From NCBI GenBank assembly GCA_037043455.1, contig JAWPHD010007120.1, forward strand, positions 1-64,000: a DNA stretch of 64,000 nt. The letters are read 5' to 3'. This DNA comes from Cyrtodaria siliqua (Eukaryota; Mollusca; Bivalvia; Adapedonta; Hiatellidae). The notes below the pieces were generated by a model. That model did not search any database. It saw only the letters and a list, made by a program, of their open reading frames with translations, and had not been told where the DNA came from. The position numbers and the translations under genes were made by a program. Position 1 is the stretch's first letter, and each line of letters starts with the position of its first letter. Positions 34,345 to 44,084 of the stretch are shown one piece after another.

Positions 34345-34725
34345 AATATATGCTCAACGAACTGAATAGTTGATGTGATACAAATGGTATGTTTGTGAAT
34401 AATGCTAAAAGTAAAATTGTTCATTTTAGACCAAATTCAGTTCCAACTTCAAGGTCCGTTTTTTCATGTGGATCAGAAAATATTGATATCACTGATAAAT
34501 ATGAATAGAATTAACAGAGCACTTAGATTATAACGTTACAGCAAAAGTAGTAGCTCAAAGTGCAAGTCGTGCTCTGTGTCTGTTAATTGCCAGAGAGTCT
34601 AGGCGGTATGCCATATGATGTTTTTACTAAGCTATATGACTCATTAGTATGGCCAATTATCTCATATGGTGCTGCTATATGGAGTTGCAAATCATATTCA
34701 TGTATTAATGCTGTACAAAACTGGA
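34345..34725 (+). pseudogene. LINE C RT thumb and connection
   Basis: Shifted frames read VNNAKSKIVHFRP, a KYEYLGL-like strand, TEHLDYNVTAKVVAQSASRA, SLGGMPYDVFTKLYDSLVWP and ISYGAAIWSCKSYSCINAVQ. These correspond to the end of RT and the following domain; the C-terminus is lost at ~34725. Confidence 0.8.
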
Positions 34726-34729
34726 CCAA

Positions 34730-35230
34730 TTCTTCATTCCTCTTTCGCAATCTCTCACAGTATCTTTATAAAAGTTGATATTAAAATGTTTTTGAATCGA
34801 CCACCTAATTCCAATACTTTATTATTTTTACAAACCTTAAAATACACAATGGACCTAGTTCTCCATAAATACCGGCTTTACTAGTAGAAGTTTTAACTCT
34901 TAAGAAGTATTCACAGAATTTCAAATTTATTTCGATCTCCTTGGACTTTGTAAAACCCCAAATTTCTGATCCAAAGCTTAATATAGAACCAACGAACGCA
35001 TGAAATAATTGGCAAAATGTTTTTTGGTTCAAATAGTATTGTTTAAAAACAGTTCCGAGGTAGTTAAAATCGTTAACAACTTCTAAATTATTTCCATTAT
35101 AAACCCATGTCTCATTAACTAAAAGATGACCCCTTTTTCTAAAAAACATAACTTTTGTCTTTTCCGCGTTAACCTCTAATACCCATTTTTCGCAATATTC
35201 TTTAAACACATTTAAACATTCTTGTAAACC
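34730..35230 (-). mobile_element. LINE D: internal RT fragment, minus strand
   Basis: The frame 35209-34805 (134 residues) reads WVLEVNAEKTKVMFFRKRG, DFNYLGTVFKQYY, AFVGSILSFGSEIWGFTKS and YGELGPLCILRFVKIIKYW. This is the RT thumb plus connection of a CR1/L2-like LINE, distinct in sequence from LINE A and B. It is truncated on both sides; the 3' tail of LINE B abuts its 5' side near 35235. Confidence 0.8.
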
Positions 35231-35234
35231 AGAC

Positions 35235-35940
35235 CGTTATTTTCCAGAACAGTACAGAACAACAGAACAGAACAATCTTTTAGTATGTACAATCTCAGGC
35301 AAATGAGTTACAACATGAGAGAATTATTATGCATACAACAAAATACAATTACTAATTTTGGATTAAAAAGGATCACACAAACCCCACTTGATATGGTGGG
35401 AAAAGTTAGGGGGATAACAGTTGCGTGGAATAACATTGCAGCTTCAAATGTGAAGCATGTAAATATATATATTTATATTCTTATATTACTTGTTTAACAG
35501 TTTGTAATAGAATTCGGACACAGACACATAGACTGATTTGTATTTTGGTTGACGAATGAGTTAGAGGCTCCTTAAATTTTATAACATTTGCGTGACGGTA
35601 AAAATACCGTTGAATGTACTTTTGATGGCATTTTAAGAGATAGTGAAATTCGTCGACGATATCAGAGACACACAGAGTACAGCGCTTTAAGTTGTACGGG
35701 ATATTCGCAAACCTACCAGTTTCGACAGGAAATCTATGGTTAGTTGTTCGGAATATGAATACATTAATGTAGCAGTTTCTCGGTAACTTTAGATATGGTT
35801 CAAATGAAGGGTCGTCTTTGAATAGGTTATAATTACGCCCTTTGGACGAATTTTGTAGGTCTGCCCTCCATGATTGTGTAAATTGGTCGATTAAAGTTTT
35901 TTTAATGGATCGATGGACATAATTTAAGTTGGATGTCTAA
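35235..35940 (-). pseudogene. LINE B 3' part: C-terminal domain and tail
   Basis: On the minus strand, from 35934: DIQLKLCPSI, then shifted frames giving LIDQFTQSW, FKDDPSFEPYLKLPRN, TTNHRFPVETGRFANIP and the zinc-knuckle-like RCTLCVSDIVDEFHYLLKC. The 3' tail near 35285-35250 is a degenerate GTTCT repeat. A stretch between QLKL and the C-terminal domain seems deleted. Its upstream coding sequence continues at 35978-36199 (inverted) and 41271-42254. Confidence 0.85.
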
Positions 35941-35977
35941 TATGGAACGCCATAAAAGTCGTATTTGGCGTTCCATA
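35941..35977. mobile_element. 37 bp minimal copy of the TATGGAACGCC transposon
   Basis: Begins TATGGAACGCCA and ends TGGCGTTCCATA, a hairpin with the same termini as the large element at 36200-41270. The middle retains AAAGTCGTAT, part of the longer terminal repeat. It is flanked on the left by GTCTAA and on the right by CAAAAC; neither side matches the other, but each matches a flank of the large element in inverted form. Confidence 0.85.
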
Positions 35978-36199
35978 CAAAACTAAAATAATTGTCTTTG
36001 GTGCCAGAAACATAAATCGTTTCTCATTTAACATAGGACCGGAAAAAATCGAAATAACAAATAAATACAAATACCTAGGAGTAATATTTACTAGCTAGGG
36101 TAGCTTTCTAAACACAAGAAAACACTTGGCCGAACAAGCCAAGAGAGCGTCATTTCTACTTTATCGGAGAAAATCAATTACCTAGACCTACCCTTAGAC
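35978..36199 (+). pseudogene. LINE B segment in inverted orientation (RT thumb)
   Basis: Read on the plus strand this gives TKIIVFGARNINRFSF, ITNKYKYLGVIFTS and LAEQAKRASFLLY, then LPLD after a small shift. It is the direct continuation of LINE B codons that end at 41271 on the minus strand (LKVYYSK|TKIIVFG). It also leads into those that start at 35940 on the minus strand (LPLD|IQLKL). The segment is therefore flipped relative to the rest of LINE B. One in-frame TAG follows IFTS. Confidence 0.9.
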
Positions 36200-36229
36200 T
36201 ATGGAACGCCAAACACGACTTTGATGGCC

Positions 36230-37090
36230 ATTTTCCATTATGATGTGGTCACTTTCATTATGATGTGGTCACTTTCCACTATGATGTGGTCCCTTTACAT
36301 TATGATGTGGTCATTTGTCATTATGATGGAGTCACTTTTCATTATGCTGTGGTCGTTTTACATTATGATGTGGTCATTTGTCATTACGATTTGGTCACTT
36401 TCCATTATGATGTGGTCACTTTACATTATGATGTGGTCACTTTCCATTATGATGTGGTAAGTTTCTATCATAATGTGGTCACTTTCATTATGATTTGGTC
36501 ACTTTTCATTAAGATGTGGTTACTATTTATTATGATGTGGTTACTTTCCATTATGATGTGGTAAGTGTCTATTATGATGTGGTCTCTTTCCATTATGATG
36601 TGGTCACTTGCCATTATGATGTGGTTACTTTACATTATGATGTGGTAAGTTTCTATTATAATGTGGTCACTTTCATTATGATGTGGTCACTTTTCATTAA
36701 GATGTGGTCACTTTCCATTATGATGTGGTTACTATTTATTATGATGTGGTTACTTTCCATTATGATGTGGTAAGTGTCTATTATGATGTGGTCACTTTAC
36801 ATTATGATGTGGTCACTCTTCGTTATGATGTGTTACTTTCCATTATGATTTGGTTACTTTGTATTATGATGTGGTCGCTTTTCATTATGATGTGGTCTGT
36901 TTTAATTATGATGTGGTAAGTTTCTATTATGATGTGGTCACTTTACATTATGATGTGGTCACTTTTCATTATGATGTGGTTACTTTTCATTATGATGTGG
37001 TCGCTTTTCATTATGATGTGGTCACTTTACATTATGATGTGGTCTGTTTTCATTATGATGTGGTAAGTTTCTATTATGATGTGGTATGTG
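36230..37090 (+). repeat. 21 bp minisatellite, left arm of fold-back element
   Basis: Unit CATTATGATGTGGTCACTTTC with variants (CACTTTA, GTAAGTT, TCTGTTT, TCGCTTT). Because the unit is 21 bp, one frame reads an open HYDVVTF heptapeptide repeat. Frameshifts of 20 bp units break it into several frames, so translation is not expected. The last eight units match the right arm in order. Confidence 0.95.
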
Positions 37091-37149
37091 TGGTCACGTG
37101 GTTTTTCTTCAGATAGCGCCATCTATTGACACTGCTTGCGGAAATCAAA

Positions 37150-37431
37150 ATGGCGACAATGATAGAAATCTTAAATTATGTTAAAGTATCCGATGAAGCT
37201 CGTGTAAGATTTTTAGAAGAAGAGTATCTTTTCATGCGATTAACACATTGCAACAACAATTACCTATTTTACAGCGAGTTATTTGAGAAATTGTATTGCT
37301 GTGTCGAGGTACACCGTAAATTCACCGTGTATAAATCGGCAAAGTGGAATGGAATTAGAATGACATTATGGTATGAGATTTTGATTCCAATCGCATTTCA
37401 TTCTGCTCTAAATTCCCATTCCATATTTTAG
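37150..37431 (+). CDS. Small ORF in the fold-back arm, 93 residues, function unknown
   Basis: The ATG at 37150 lies in AAAATGGCG context just inside the minisatellite. The product starts MATMIEILNYVKVSDEARV and continues RFLEEEYLFMRLTHCNNN; the second half (HRKFTVYKSAKWNGIR ...) looks less conserved. The codons for IEILNYVKVSDEAR through about NNN are repeated in the right arm (40500-40370, minus), where a ~40 bp deletion removes the ATG. TTTTACAG at 37268-37275 could be a splice signal. It may be the first exon of a former transposase or captured gene. I do not recognise the family. Confidence 0.35.
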   Translation: MATMIEILNYVKVSDEARVRFLEEEYLFMRLTHCNNNYLFYSELFEKLYCCVEVHRKFTVYKSAKWNGIRMTLWYEILIPIAFHSALNSHSIF

Positions 37432-39055
37432 TCTGTGACACATAATAAAATATGGAACGAATCTGGAAGAAGACACAACGAAAAAGTGTGAAATAGGCTT
37501 ATTAAGGTTATCTAATTATCAGGAAAGCATGGGAACAACAATTCAATATCATAGATCTGTAATTTTCTAAATACATACATAACCTCTAAGTATTAGCCAG
37601 GATTATAGACATTTCTTATGTTAAGTCTTCTAGTCGTACCCTAGATTGTTTTTCGTTTTGGCTGAGACTGCTGTGGTTGTTCAGTACAATTCTGGATACA
37701 TCATGTATCCCCGCAGTGATTGTTCAGTATCATCATGAATCGTACTGAAAAATCACAGCCTAAGGTATTTCTAATTATGTATATTTTAAACAGCTTTACA
37801 ACAAAATCTTAGTTTATATTTAGTTAATTTCTACGGATATGATCTGTCTTTATTCTTAGCGATTTAGGCTTGTTTACGTTGTCTTTTCAATTTGGACGCT
37901 GAAGACATGATAATAGCAATGACTGTGTACACATAAAATCGAGACAAGCTAACCTTAAAGGGAGTAGATCAGGCTTTGTGGCTAAATCTATTTTAAAAAA
38001 GCTATACAATTACCAATTTAAAACAGAAAATGATATACATGTAGATGGGAAATGAACAGTTTCTTATAATAAAACGCAATAATTAATAATTATAAATTAC
38101 AATACGTCATGTTAGTCCTTTTAAAAAGCACTGAACATTTTTTTACCGCCAAGTTTAAAATAGCTATCCCTGGCGCGTAACTATAGTTAGGAAATACCTT
38201 CTTTTGGTTGTTTATTTTATATGATAATTGCTATTTCGTTTGGGTTTATTGCTCAATTAGTTTACTTTAATCAATTAAATACATATCTAATGTATAACAA
38301 TTCTAAAACAAATACCAATCCTGATGTACTTCCTTTAACCTGTTGGCCTTATTGCCTACCGACCGTTCAAAGTCGGTAACAGTCTTCATTTCACCGCTGT
38401 GCGGGTCTACGATGTCATTGCGTTTGGGTACTGTGATTACCATATTCTCATGTTTTATTTATAAACCAATAGAAAGCCAAAACGCAATCACAGGAAGGAA
38501 ACCTTTGCACATACACAATATAGAAATTATAAATCTATAAATCATGTATCGCAACTGCCAGTGAAAAACTAAGAGATGACATCTACTTATAGAGGATTTT
38601 ACATGAGTGCCCGTTTAATATTGAATTTATTAAACGAGTTTGACGGACACACGCACAGACACGTGAGAGCGCGCGCACACACACATTGACATATGTACAT
38701 GGCATACACAAACGAAGTCAGTGCACATTATCATAGCATTATAGTATGGTCGGTGAAATTGCCTTGTATGAATGTCATGCAAACAATTCATTACAAACAA
38801 TAAAGGGGCGGAGCTTTACGTCCGATACATTTATGGAAGTTAGAGCAAGACAGCACGCGCGGACATGGGCACTGAGTACAAAATACCATACTACAAACAT
38901 AGAGCTTGTATTAGAAATATCAAAAGATCGGACAGGGAAAGTAGCATTCAAGGAGGACAGTAAACTAGTTTTTTCTATGTTTAGCGTCATTGGGTTCGTA
39001 GGTTTTTGAATGGCTGGGCTAAAAAAAAAATCTTCATCAAACTTTCAATATATAC
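37432..39055. other. Internal region of fold-back element, no gene recognised
   Basis: AT-rich with inverted words (CAGTACAATTCTGG...; GATACATCATGTATC near 37690-37715). At 38925-38955 GATCGGACAGGGAAAG(T/C)AGCATTCAAGG repeats the 3' terminus of the Penelope-like elements, so a small fragment of one lies here. A CA-rich tract sits near 38645-38690. Open frames up to 87 codons lack recognisable motifs. Confidence 0.5.
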
Positions 39056-39170
39056 TCATCATGACCACATCAAATTTAGAGCAGAATGGAATGCGATTGG
39101 AATCAATATCTCATACCATAATGGTATTCTAATTCTAATTTAAACCATACGTTTTGTACCTCGACAGCGC
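39056..39170 (-). repeat. Inverted partner of 37310-37420
   Basis: The reverse complement has GCTGTCGAGGTACA, ATTATGGTATGAGAT and TTGATTCCAATCGCATT, as in the left arm. It is followed by TTTGATGTGGTCATGATG, which recalls the 21 bp unit. Confidence 0.8.
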
Positions 39171-39404
39171 ATATTTTTTATATATATTTTTTATTATTTA
39201 CCTCGTCATAGGTCTATGGAGGTTCGAGGCCATCCTCCATAAACCTTACAAATGTATATATATAATGTTGCAATAAGTCTGAAAAGACCCTTGAGCAAAT
39301 AAATCAAATACAAATACAATTTAAACTATGTTTCTCGGTCATAGTGGACAGTGTGACTGTTTTCTTTGTTATCTGAAGACAACATGGCAGTAAAATTTAA
39401 AAAA

Positions 39405-39560
39405 AAGAGTATGATAATGGACCTTTGGAAACGGCCGAGCACGACACATACGAAATATTGCAGTCTCGGTTTGATTGAGACTGTTCATGAGCGGTAGTGA
39501 AATATGCTAGCTACCGCTCACGCCCTCTAGCTCCGGGTTGAGCAGAACTCAATATTCATA
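39405..39560 (+). repeat. H-repeat, plus copy 2, inside fold-back element
   Basis: Over 90 percent similar to 3552-3716. The second stem is perfect here: GAGCGGTAG...CTACCGCTC. No target duplication was identified. Confidence 0.7.
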
Positions 39561-40060
39561 AAATCAACAGCACAAAATTTTAACCATCCCGAAGATGGCA
39601 TGCATATGGCGGCGGACATGGAGTTATCCTTCTTTAACGTCTTCCCCATGTCGTACGGCGTATGGTCCCAGTATCTAATCATTCATCCATTCATGAGTTA
39701 TAATTAAAATATATACCCCTACAGAATATAAACACTTAGCACTCTTTTCTTAGTTTCGGTTTGTAATAACAGTGAAACTTATATATATACGGAAATAATA
39801 AAATAAATCGTCAATCAAACAATCACAACATTTTTTGTTCATCTGCAGCTATATATCCAAGTGTTGTTTGTTATATTTAGACATTAACTAAACCATATTT
39901 TTGAGTTATATGCTTGTTATAATTATAAATGTAAAATACTGTACTATATCTAGACGTATACGCGCGTTATTATTGGCGGAGAAAAAAAATGTATATACTA
40001 GCACACAAAAAATAATAGTGACAACAAACATAACAACATAATTATATCTATGTCTTCAGG

Positions 40061-40370
40061 TGCCTCTCTATTGAATATATATTGACCCATGCGAAATCGA
40101 AATTCGAGAAAATATCTATTCAGAGAGGTCCCTCTAGTGCAAAGTAATACATACAACGTTTATCTACTTTACGTGTACGTCATGACTTATTTGTAATATA
40201 TAATTCCATTGTGTTATAGGTAACGTTTTACGTCTAAATGCATGCTATAATCTGTAAGTGATTCTCTAAGTTCTCTATTGAACATATATGACCCATGCGA
40301 AATCGAAATTCGGGATAATATATGTTCAGAGAAGTCCCTCTAGTACATAGTAATATACATACAATTTCTT
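40061..40370. repeat. Direct repeat pair inside fold-back element
   Basis: CTCTCTATTGAA...GACCCATGCGAAATCGAAATTC...GTCCCTCTAGT occurs at 40065-40150 and again at 40275-40355. The 5' halves CTATTGAA(T/C)ATATAT match; each also contains inverted words (CAGAGAGGTCCCTCTAG). Confidence 0.75.
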
Positions 40371-40524
40371 AAGTAACTCGCTGTAAAATAATTAATTGTT
40401 GTTGAAATGTGTTAATCGCATGAAAAGATACTTTTCTTCTAAATATTTTACACGAGCTTTATCGGATACTTTAACATAATTTAGGATTTCTATGGCGCTA
40501 TTTGAAGAAAACCCACGTAACCAC

Positions 40525-41240
40525 ACATATCACATCAAAATAGAAACTTACCACATCATAATGAAAACAGACCACATCATAATGTAAAGTGACCACATCA
40601 TAATGAAAAGCGACCACATCATAATGGAAAGTAACCACATCATAATGAAAAGTGACCACATCATAATGTAAAGTGACAATATCATAATAGAAACTTACCA
40701 CATCATAATTAAAACAGACCATATCATAATGTAAAGTGACCACATCATAATGAAAAGCGACCACATCATAATGAAAAGTTACCACATCATAATACAAAGT
40801 AACCACATCATAATGGAAAGTAACCACATCATAATGAAAAGTGACCACATCATAATGTAAAGTAACCACATCATAATAGACACTTACCACATCATAATAA
40901 AAAGTGACCACATCATAATGGAAAATGACCACATCACAATAGACACTTACCACATCATAATGAAAAGTAACCACATCATAATGTAAAGTGACCACATCAT
41001 AATGTAAAGTGACCACATCATAATGTAAAGTGATCACATCATAACAAAAAGTGACCACATCATAATGGAAAGTGACCACATCATAATGGAAAATGACCAC
41101 ATCATAATGACCAATGACCACATCATATTGGAAAGTGATCACATCATAATGACAAATGACCACATCTTAATGTAAAGCGACCACATCATAATGGAAAGTG
41201 ACCGCATCATAATGAAAGTGACCACATCATAATGGAAAAT
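40525..41240 (-). repeat. 21 bp minisatellite, right arm of fold-back element
   Basis: The reverse complement of the left-arm array. One minus-strand frame stays open for 221 codons of HYDVV(T/S/A/C)(F/L) heptads, because nearly all units are exactly 21 bp. It ends with VTWVFFK, matching VTWFFFR at the inner end of the left array. The open frame reflects the unit length, not a gene. Confidence 0.95.
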
Positions 41241-41270
41241 GACCATCAAAGTCGTGTTTGGCGGTCCATA

Positions 41271-42254
41271 GTTTTGCTGTAGTATACTTTTAATTTCCGA
41301 GATAGACGATACTCGTGGAATTTATTAAGGCCTAATTGGAAAGTTTCGGGGTTCTCACCTAGGATAATGGTATCGTCAGCCTATAGTAGTATTATAATCT
41401 TTATAAAGACATTTATTTGGGGTTCGACTCTAATTCCATCTAGGCCTGTGTTAAGCAAATACTCCTGTAAGTCATTTAAAAAGAAGATAGCAAACATTAT
41501 CGGTGATACATTTTCACCTTGACGGACTCAGCATTGACTCACAAAGAAATTCGAGGTATCGTTATTTATGGACACTCATCATTTAATGTTTTGATACATG
41601 TTATATATTATACGGACGAATTTGCCTTTAATTGTATTACTTAGGAGTTTGCACCATAGGCCCATTCTCCATATAGAGACAAATGCCTGTGTGAAATATA
41701 TAAAGCAGCAACTTTTTCTTTTGTGAACGTAACATCTCCACCAATTTGTGTAATACAAATATATGATCAGTTGTGGAATATTTGGCTCTAAACCCTGCTT
41801 GATTTTCAGCTAAGATTCCTTTTTCATTTAGGAACTTGTTCATTCGTTCGTTTAGTATAGATGTAAACAGTTTGACGAAACAATTTAATATGGTGATCGG
41901 GCGATAAGTTTCAGGTCTTAAGGGATCGCCTTTGTTTTTGAAAATGGGTTTAATGATGCCTTCTAACCAACTTGCTGGGAGAAACCCTGTATTAAGAATA
42001 ATATTGAAGAGTTTGTATATATCGGTAGCATGACTTTTTGAGTAACCTTAATATATTCATTTTATTTGGTCATCAGCAGAGGCTTTTGAGTTTTTCAGTT
42101 TAGATATATTTTTTAAGATCTCATCTGGCGCGATAGGAGAGTTTAAAATGACATCGTCATCCGCAACATTAATTTCGAATGGATCATTATCTTTTTCGTT
42201 TTCTGGAGTATATCGTCCCTTGAACGCTAAAACCATGTAAGTGACATTTTTCAC
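41271..42254 (-). pseudogene. LINE B 5' part: RT motifs to the ADD box
   Basis: Minus-strand frames: PIAPDEILKNISKLKNSKA; FLPASWLEGIIKPIFKNKGD; TYRPITILNCFVKLF; NEKGILAENQAGFRAKYSTT; DHIFVLHKLVEMLRSQKKK; a degraded motif A; SPIMFA-like motif B; ADDTIILGENPETFQLGLN (YADD with the Tyr codon disrupted); KLKVYYSK. The sequence stops at the fold-back element and continues at 35978 on the other strand. The 5' truncation lies near 42240. Several stops are present. Confidence 0.88.
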
Positions 42255-42929
42255 AAAATCACTTTTTTACATAAATCAGTGTATTTAACCAAGATACATA
42301 CCCCATAACTGTGTTTTTAGTCAATTTCCAACTATTTAGTATTTTATTAACTATTTGCAAAATGATGTATCTTTGATGGCTTTTTTTCTTAACGTAAAAA
42401 CAATGTAAGTGCACTTACACTGTTTTTGAATTAAAATTTAAACTGGACCTGCACTTGAGAGAGGTGTGCACTTATTTGCAATATGACATCACAACACATG
42501 ACACATGACTGTGACATCTATTTGGCCAAATAAAAATGTGGTTCCGGTTTCCCGACCGACCCCGTTTTTAAGGGCTCGTCATAATCATTTCATGCCAAAA
42601 AAAAACATAAAAAATATAAATAAATAAAATAAATTAAAAATTATAATTTAAAAAAAAAAGAAAAAGAAAAAAAACTGATATCAACACACATGTATTTAAG
42701 TTAGGTGATTAAGTTTTAAAAGTATTGAGTGATAAAAATACCAAATATAAAAAAATATATTTTTAGAAAATAAAAAAAATCCCTACCTGACCTACCCTAT
42801 ATATAATAGTAACCACTTTCAAGGACTTGTCTATTTGAAAGGCATAATTCCTCAAACTTATGGCACTTGCCTCTGAGTTTTTCATATGAAAGTCAGTGCT
42901 TGTTAGATGTGTCATTGAATTCTTTTTGG
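42255..42929. other. AT-rich non-coding DNA
   Basis: Contains AATGTAAGTG(C)AC-type words twice, an A-rich tract (42595-42680) and nothing that looks coding. Confidence 0.5.
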
Positions 42930-43241
42930 AACTGAACTGAATGTTGTTTAACGGCTCATCAACACAGTATAGGTATTTAAAGCCACCCCAGAGAGAGGGG
43001 AAGGATACATAGGAATCCGGGAACCGTGCCCTACTCTTATTATCGAATAGATTCCTATGGTTCTTTAACGTGCTCGGAGGATAGACCGATACACGGGACC
43101 GCCCGGTTTACGTCCCCATCCGACGGACGAGGCTAATGGAAAGTGTCTTGCCCAAGAACACACCGACGAAACTCAGTGGCACCAAGGAGGATTGAACCCG
43201 GGGCCTCCGGTTACAAATTCGCCGCGCTACCGACTGCGCCT
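42930..43241 (-). mobile_element. SINE S2, minus strand, 10 bp target duplication
   Basis: Same family as 18780-19104. Minus-strand head GGCGCAGTCGGTAGCGCGGC and GGTTCAATCCTCC boxes; tail TTCAGTTCAGTT. Flanked by TTCTTTTTGG at 42920-42929 and 43242-43251. The head is better preserved than in the other copy but has no acceptor stem, so it is not a tRNA. Confidence 0.93.
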
Positions 43242-44084
43242 TTCTTTTTGGGGGTTTAAGATATAACAAAAATATAAATTTAAAAAAGAATTTAGTTGAC
43301 AAGCTTACATACAAAACTGTAACAAGTTTGACTGTAACCAGTTTGTTCTAAGTATAAAAGGGGCTATAATTTTGTTAAAATAAAAGCATGAGTTATAGAA
43401 CCAGGCTTTATGAAGTTGTCTAATGATGCCGAATACATGTGTGAAGTTTCAATCCAGTATGTAAAGTAGTTTGGGAAATACAAGCTGACATACAAAACTA
43501 TAACTGGACACGACGATCGAGCGATGACAATAGCTTTTTTTTCGTCGAAAAGGTCGAGCGAAAAATGTTTACGACATCAATTTTGTGAAAGGACCTTTTG
43601 GGGATATTGCTTCAGATATTTATTGCTTCAGATATTTATGAGTCTGATGACGCGGCTTAGGCAGTATTTTCAGGAATAATCACCTAAGTCAAACTTGTCG
43701 TATTATTTTATTATTGTAATTTTAAGAATTTTAATTTCATAGTCTCTTAAAATTCTTTTAGAACAGCATAGTTTAAATCATAAATTATGATTAATGGTAT
43801 AGTTTACTGTAATATTAGTTATTTGCTGTTAACTATAGGATTACGATAGATTCTAACACACTTTTGAAAATTCCTGCAATCCCACTGGTTGACGTTAACA
43901 AAAAAAGTTCGACAATCAAATAATGAATAATCCATCACAAATCCTTTCGTGTGTAGTTAAACCGTCAGAACCATGACATCATTAATTTTATTTCAATGTG
44001 TTTTTGAATAAAACTGCCAAAAACAATGAAATGCATTAGAAAAGGGTTAACCAGTATTAAAATTCTGACTTTAGCATATCTGTC
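43242..44084. other. No gene recognised
   Basis: Two diverged copies of CATACAAAACT(G/A)TAAC near 43308 and 43490, and a short GCTTCAGATATTTATT duplication near 43610-43638. Otherwise AT-rich. Confidence 0.5.

Larger units (their letters stand above)
29979..34725 (+). mobile_element. LINE C: near full-length but decayed APE-type non-LTR retrotransposon with three nested insertions
   Basis: Reading along the plus strand: endonuclease start (30000-30650), endonuclease end (30880-31085), linker (32550-33290), RT (33290-34050) and RT thumb/connection (34345-34725). These LINE pieces are separated by a Penelope-like fragment (30650-30880), a larger Penelope-like insertion (31085-32545) and a hairpin repeat (34071-34318). 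Many stops and frameshifts are present. The expected C-terminal domain is missing; at ~34725 the sequence passes into LINE D on the other strand. It belongs with the CR1/Jockey-like APE elements. Confidence 0.85.
36200..41270. mobile_element. 5,071 bp fold-back transposon with minisatellite arms
   Basis: Left terminus TATGGAACGCCAAACACGAC; the right terminus is its inverse with one difference (GGCGGTCCATA). Inverted arms follow: ~40 units on the left and ~33 on the right of a 21 bp minisatellite, then GTGGT(C/T)ACGTGG(T/G)TTTTCTTC and ATAGCGCCAT, then a shared exon-like segment (37158-37290 against 40370-40500). A further inverted pair lies deeper (37310-37420 against 39056-39170). The structure parallels Drosophila Foldback/Galileo elements. 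Six-bp target duplications with a TAT start recall the IS3EU group, but no transposase was recognised to confirm it. Confidence 0.85.

Noticed and set aside
35941..36199. Reading the elements as TA-flanked Tc1-type insertions
   Set aside because: TA does flank TGGAACGCC, but the 6 bp words TTAGAC and CAAAAC pair across the inversion and leave a continuous LINE frame. A longer duplication with TAT as the element start explains more.
40498..41163. 221-codon HYDVVTF heptad-repeat protein on the minus strand
   Set aside because: The open frame exists because the minisatellite unit is 21 bp. The left arm of the same element has the same unit broken across several frames, so there is no coding constraint.
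36230..41240. CRISPR array or bacterial repeat cluster
   Set aside because: Repeats are directly adjacent without unique spacers, and the context (LINEs, SINEs, Tc1) is animal.
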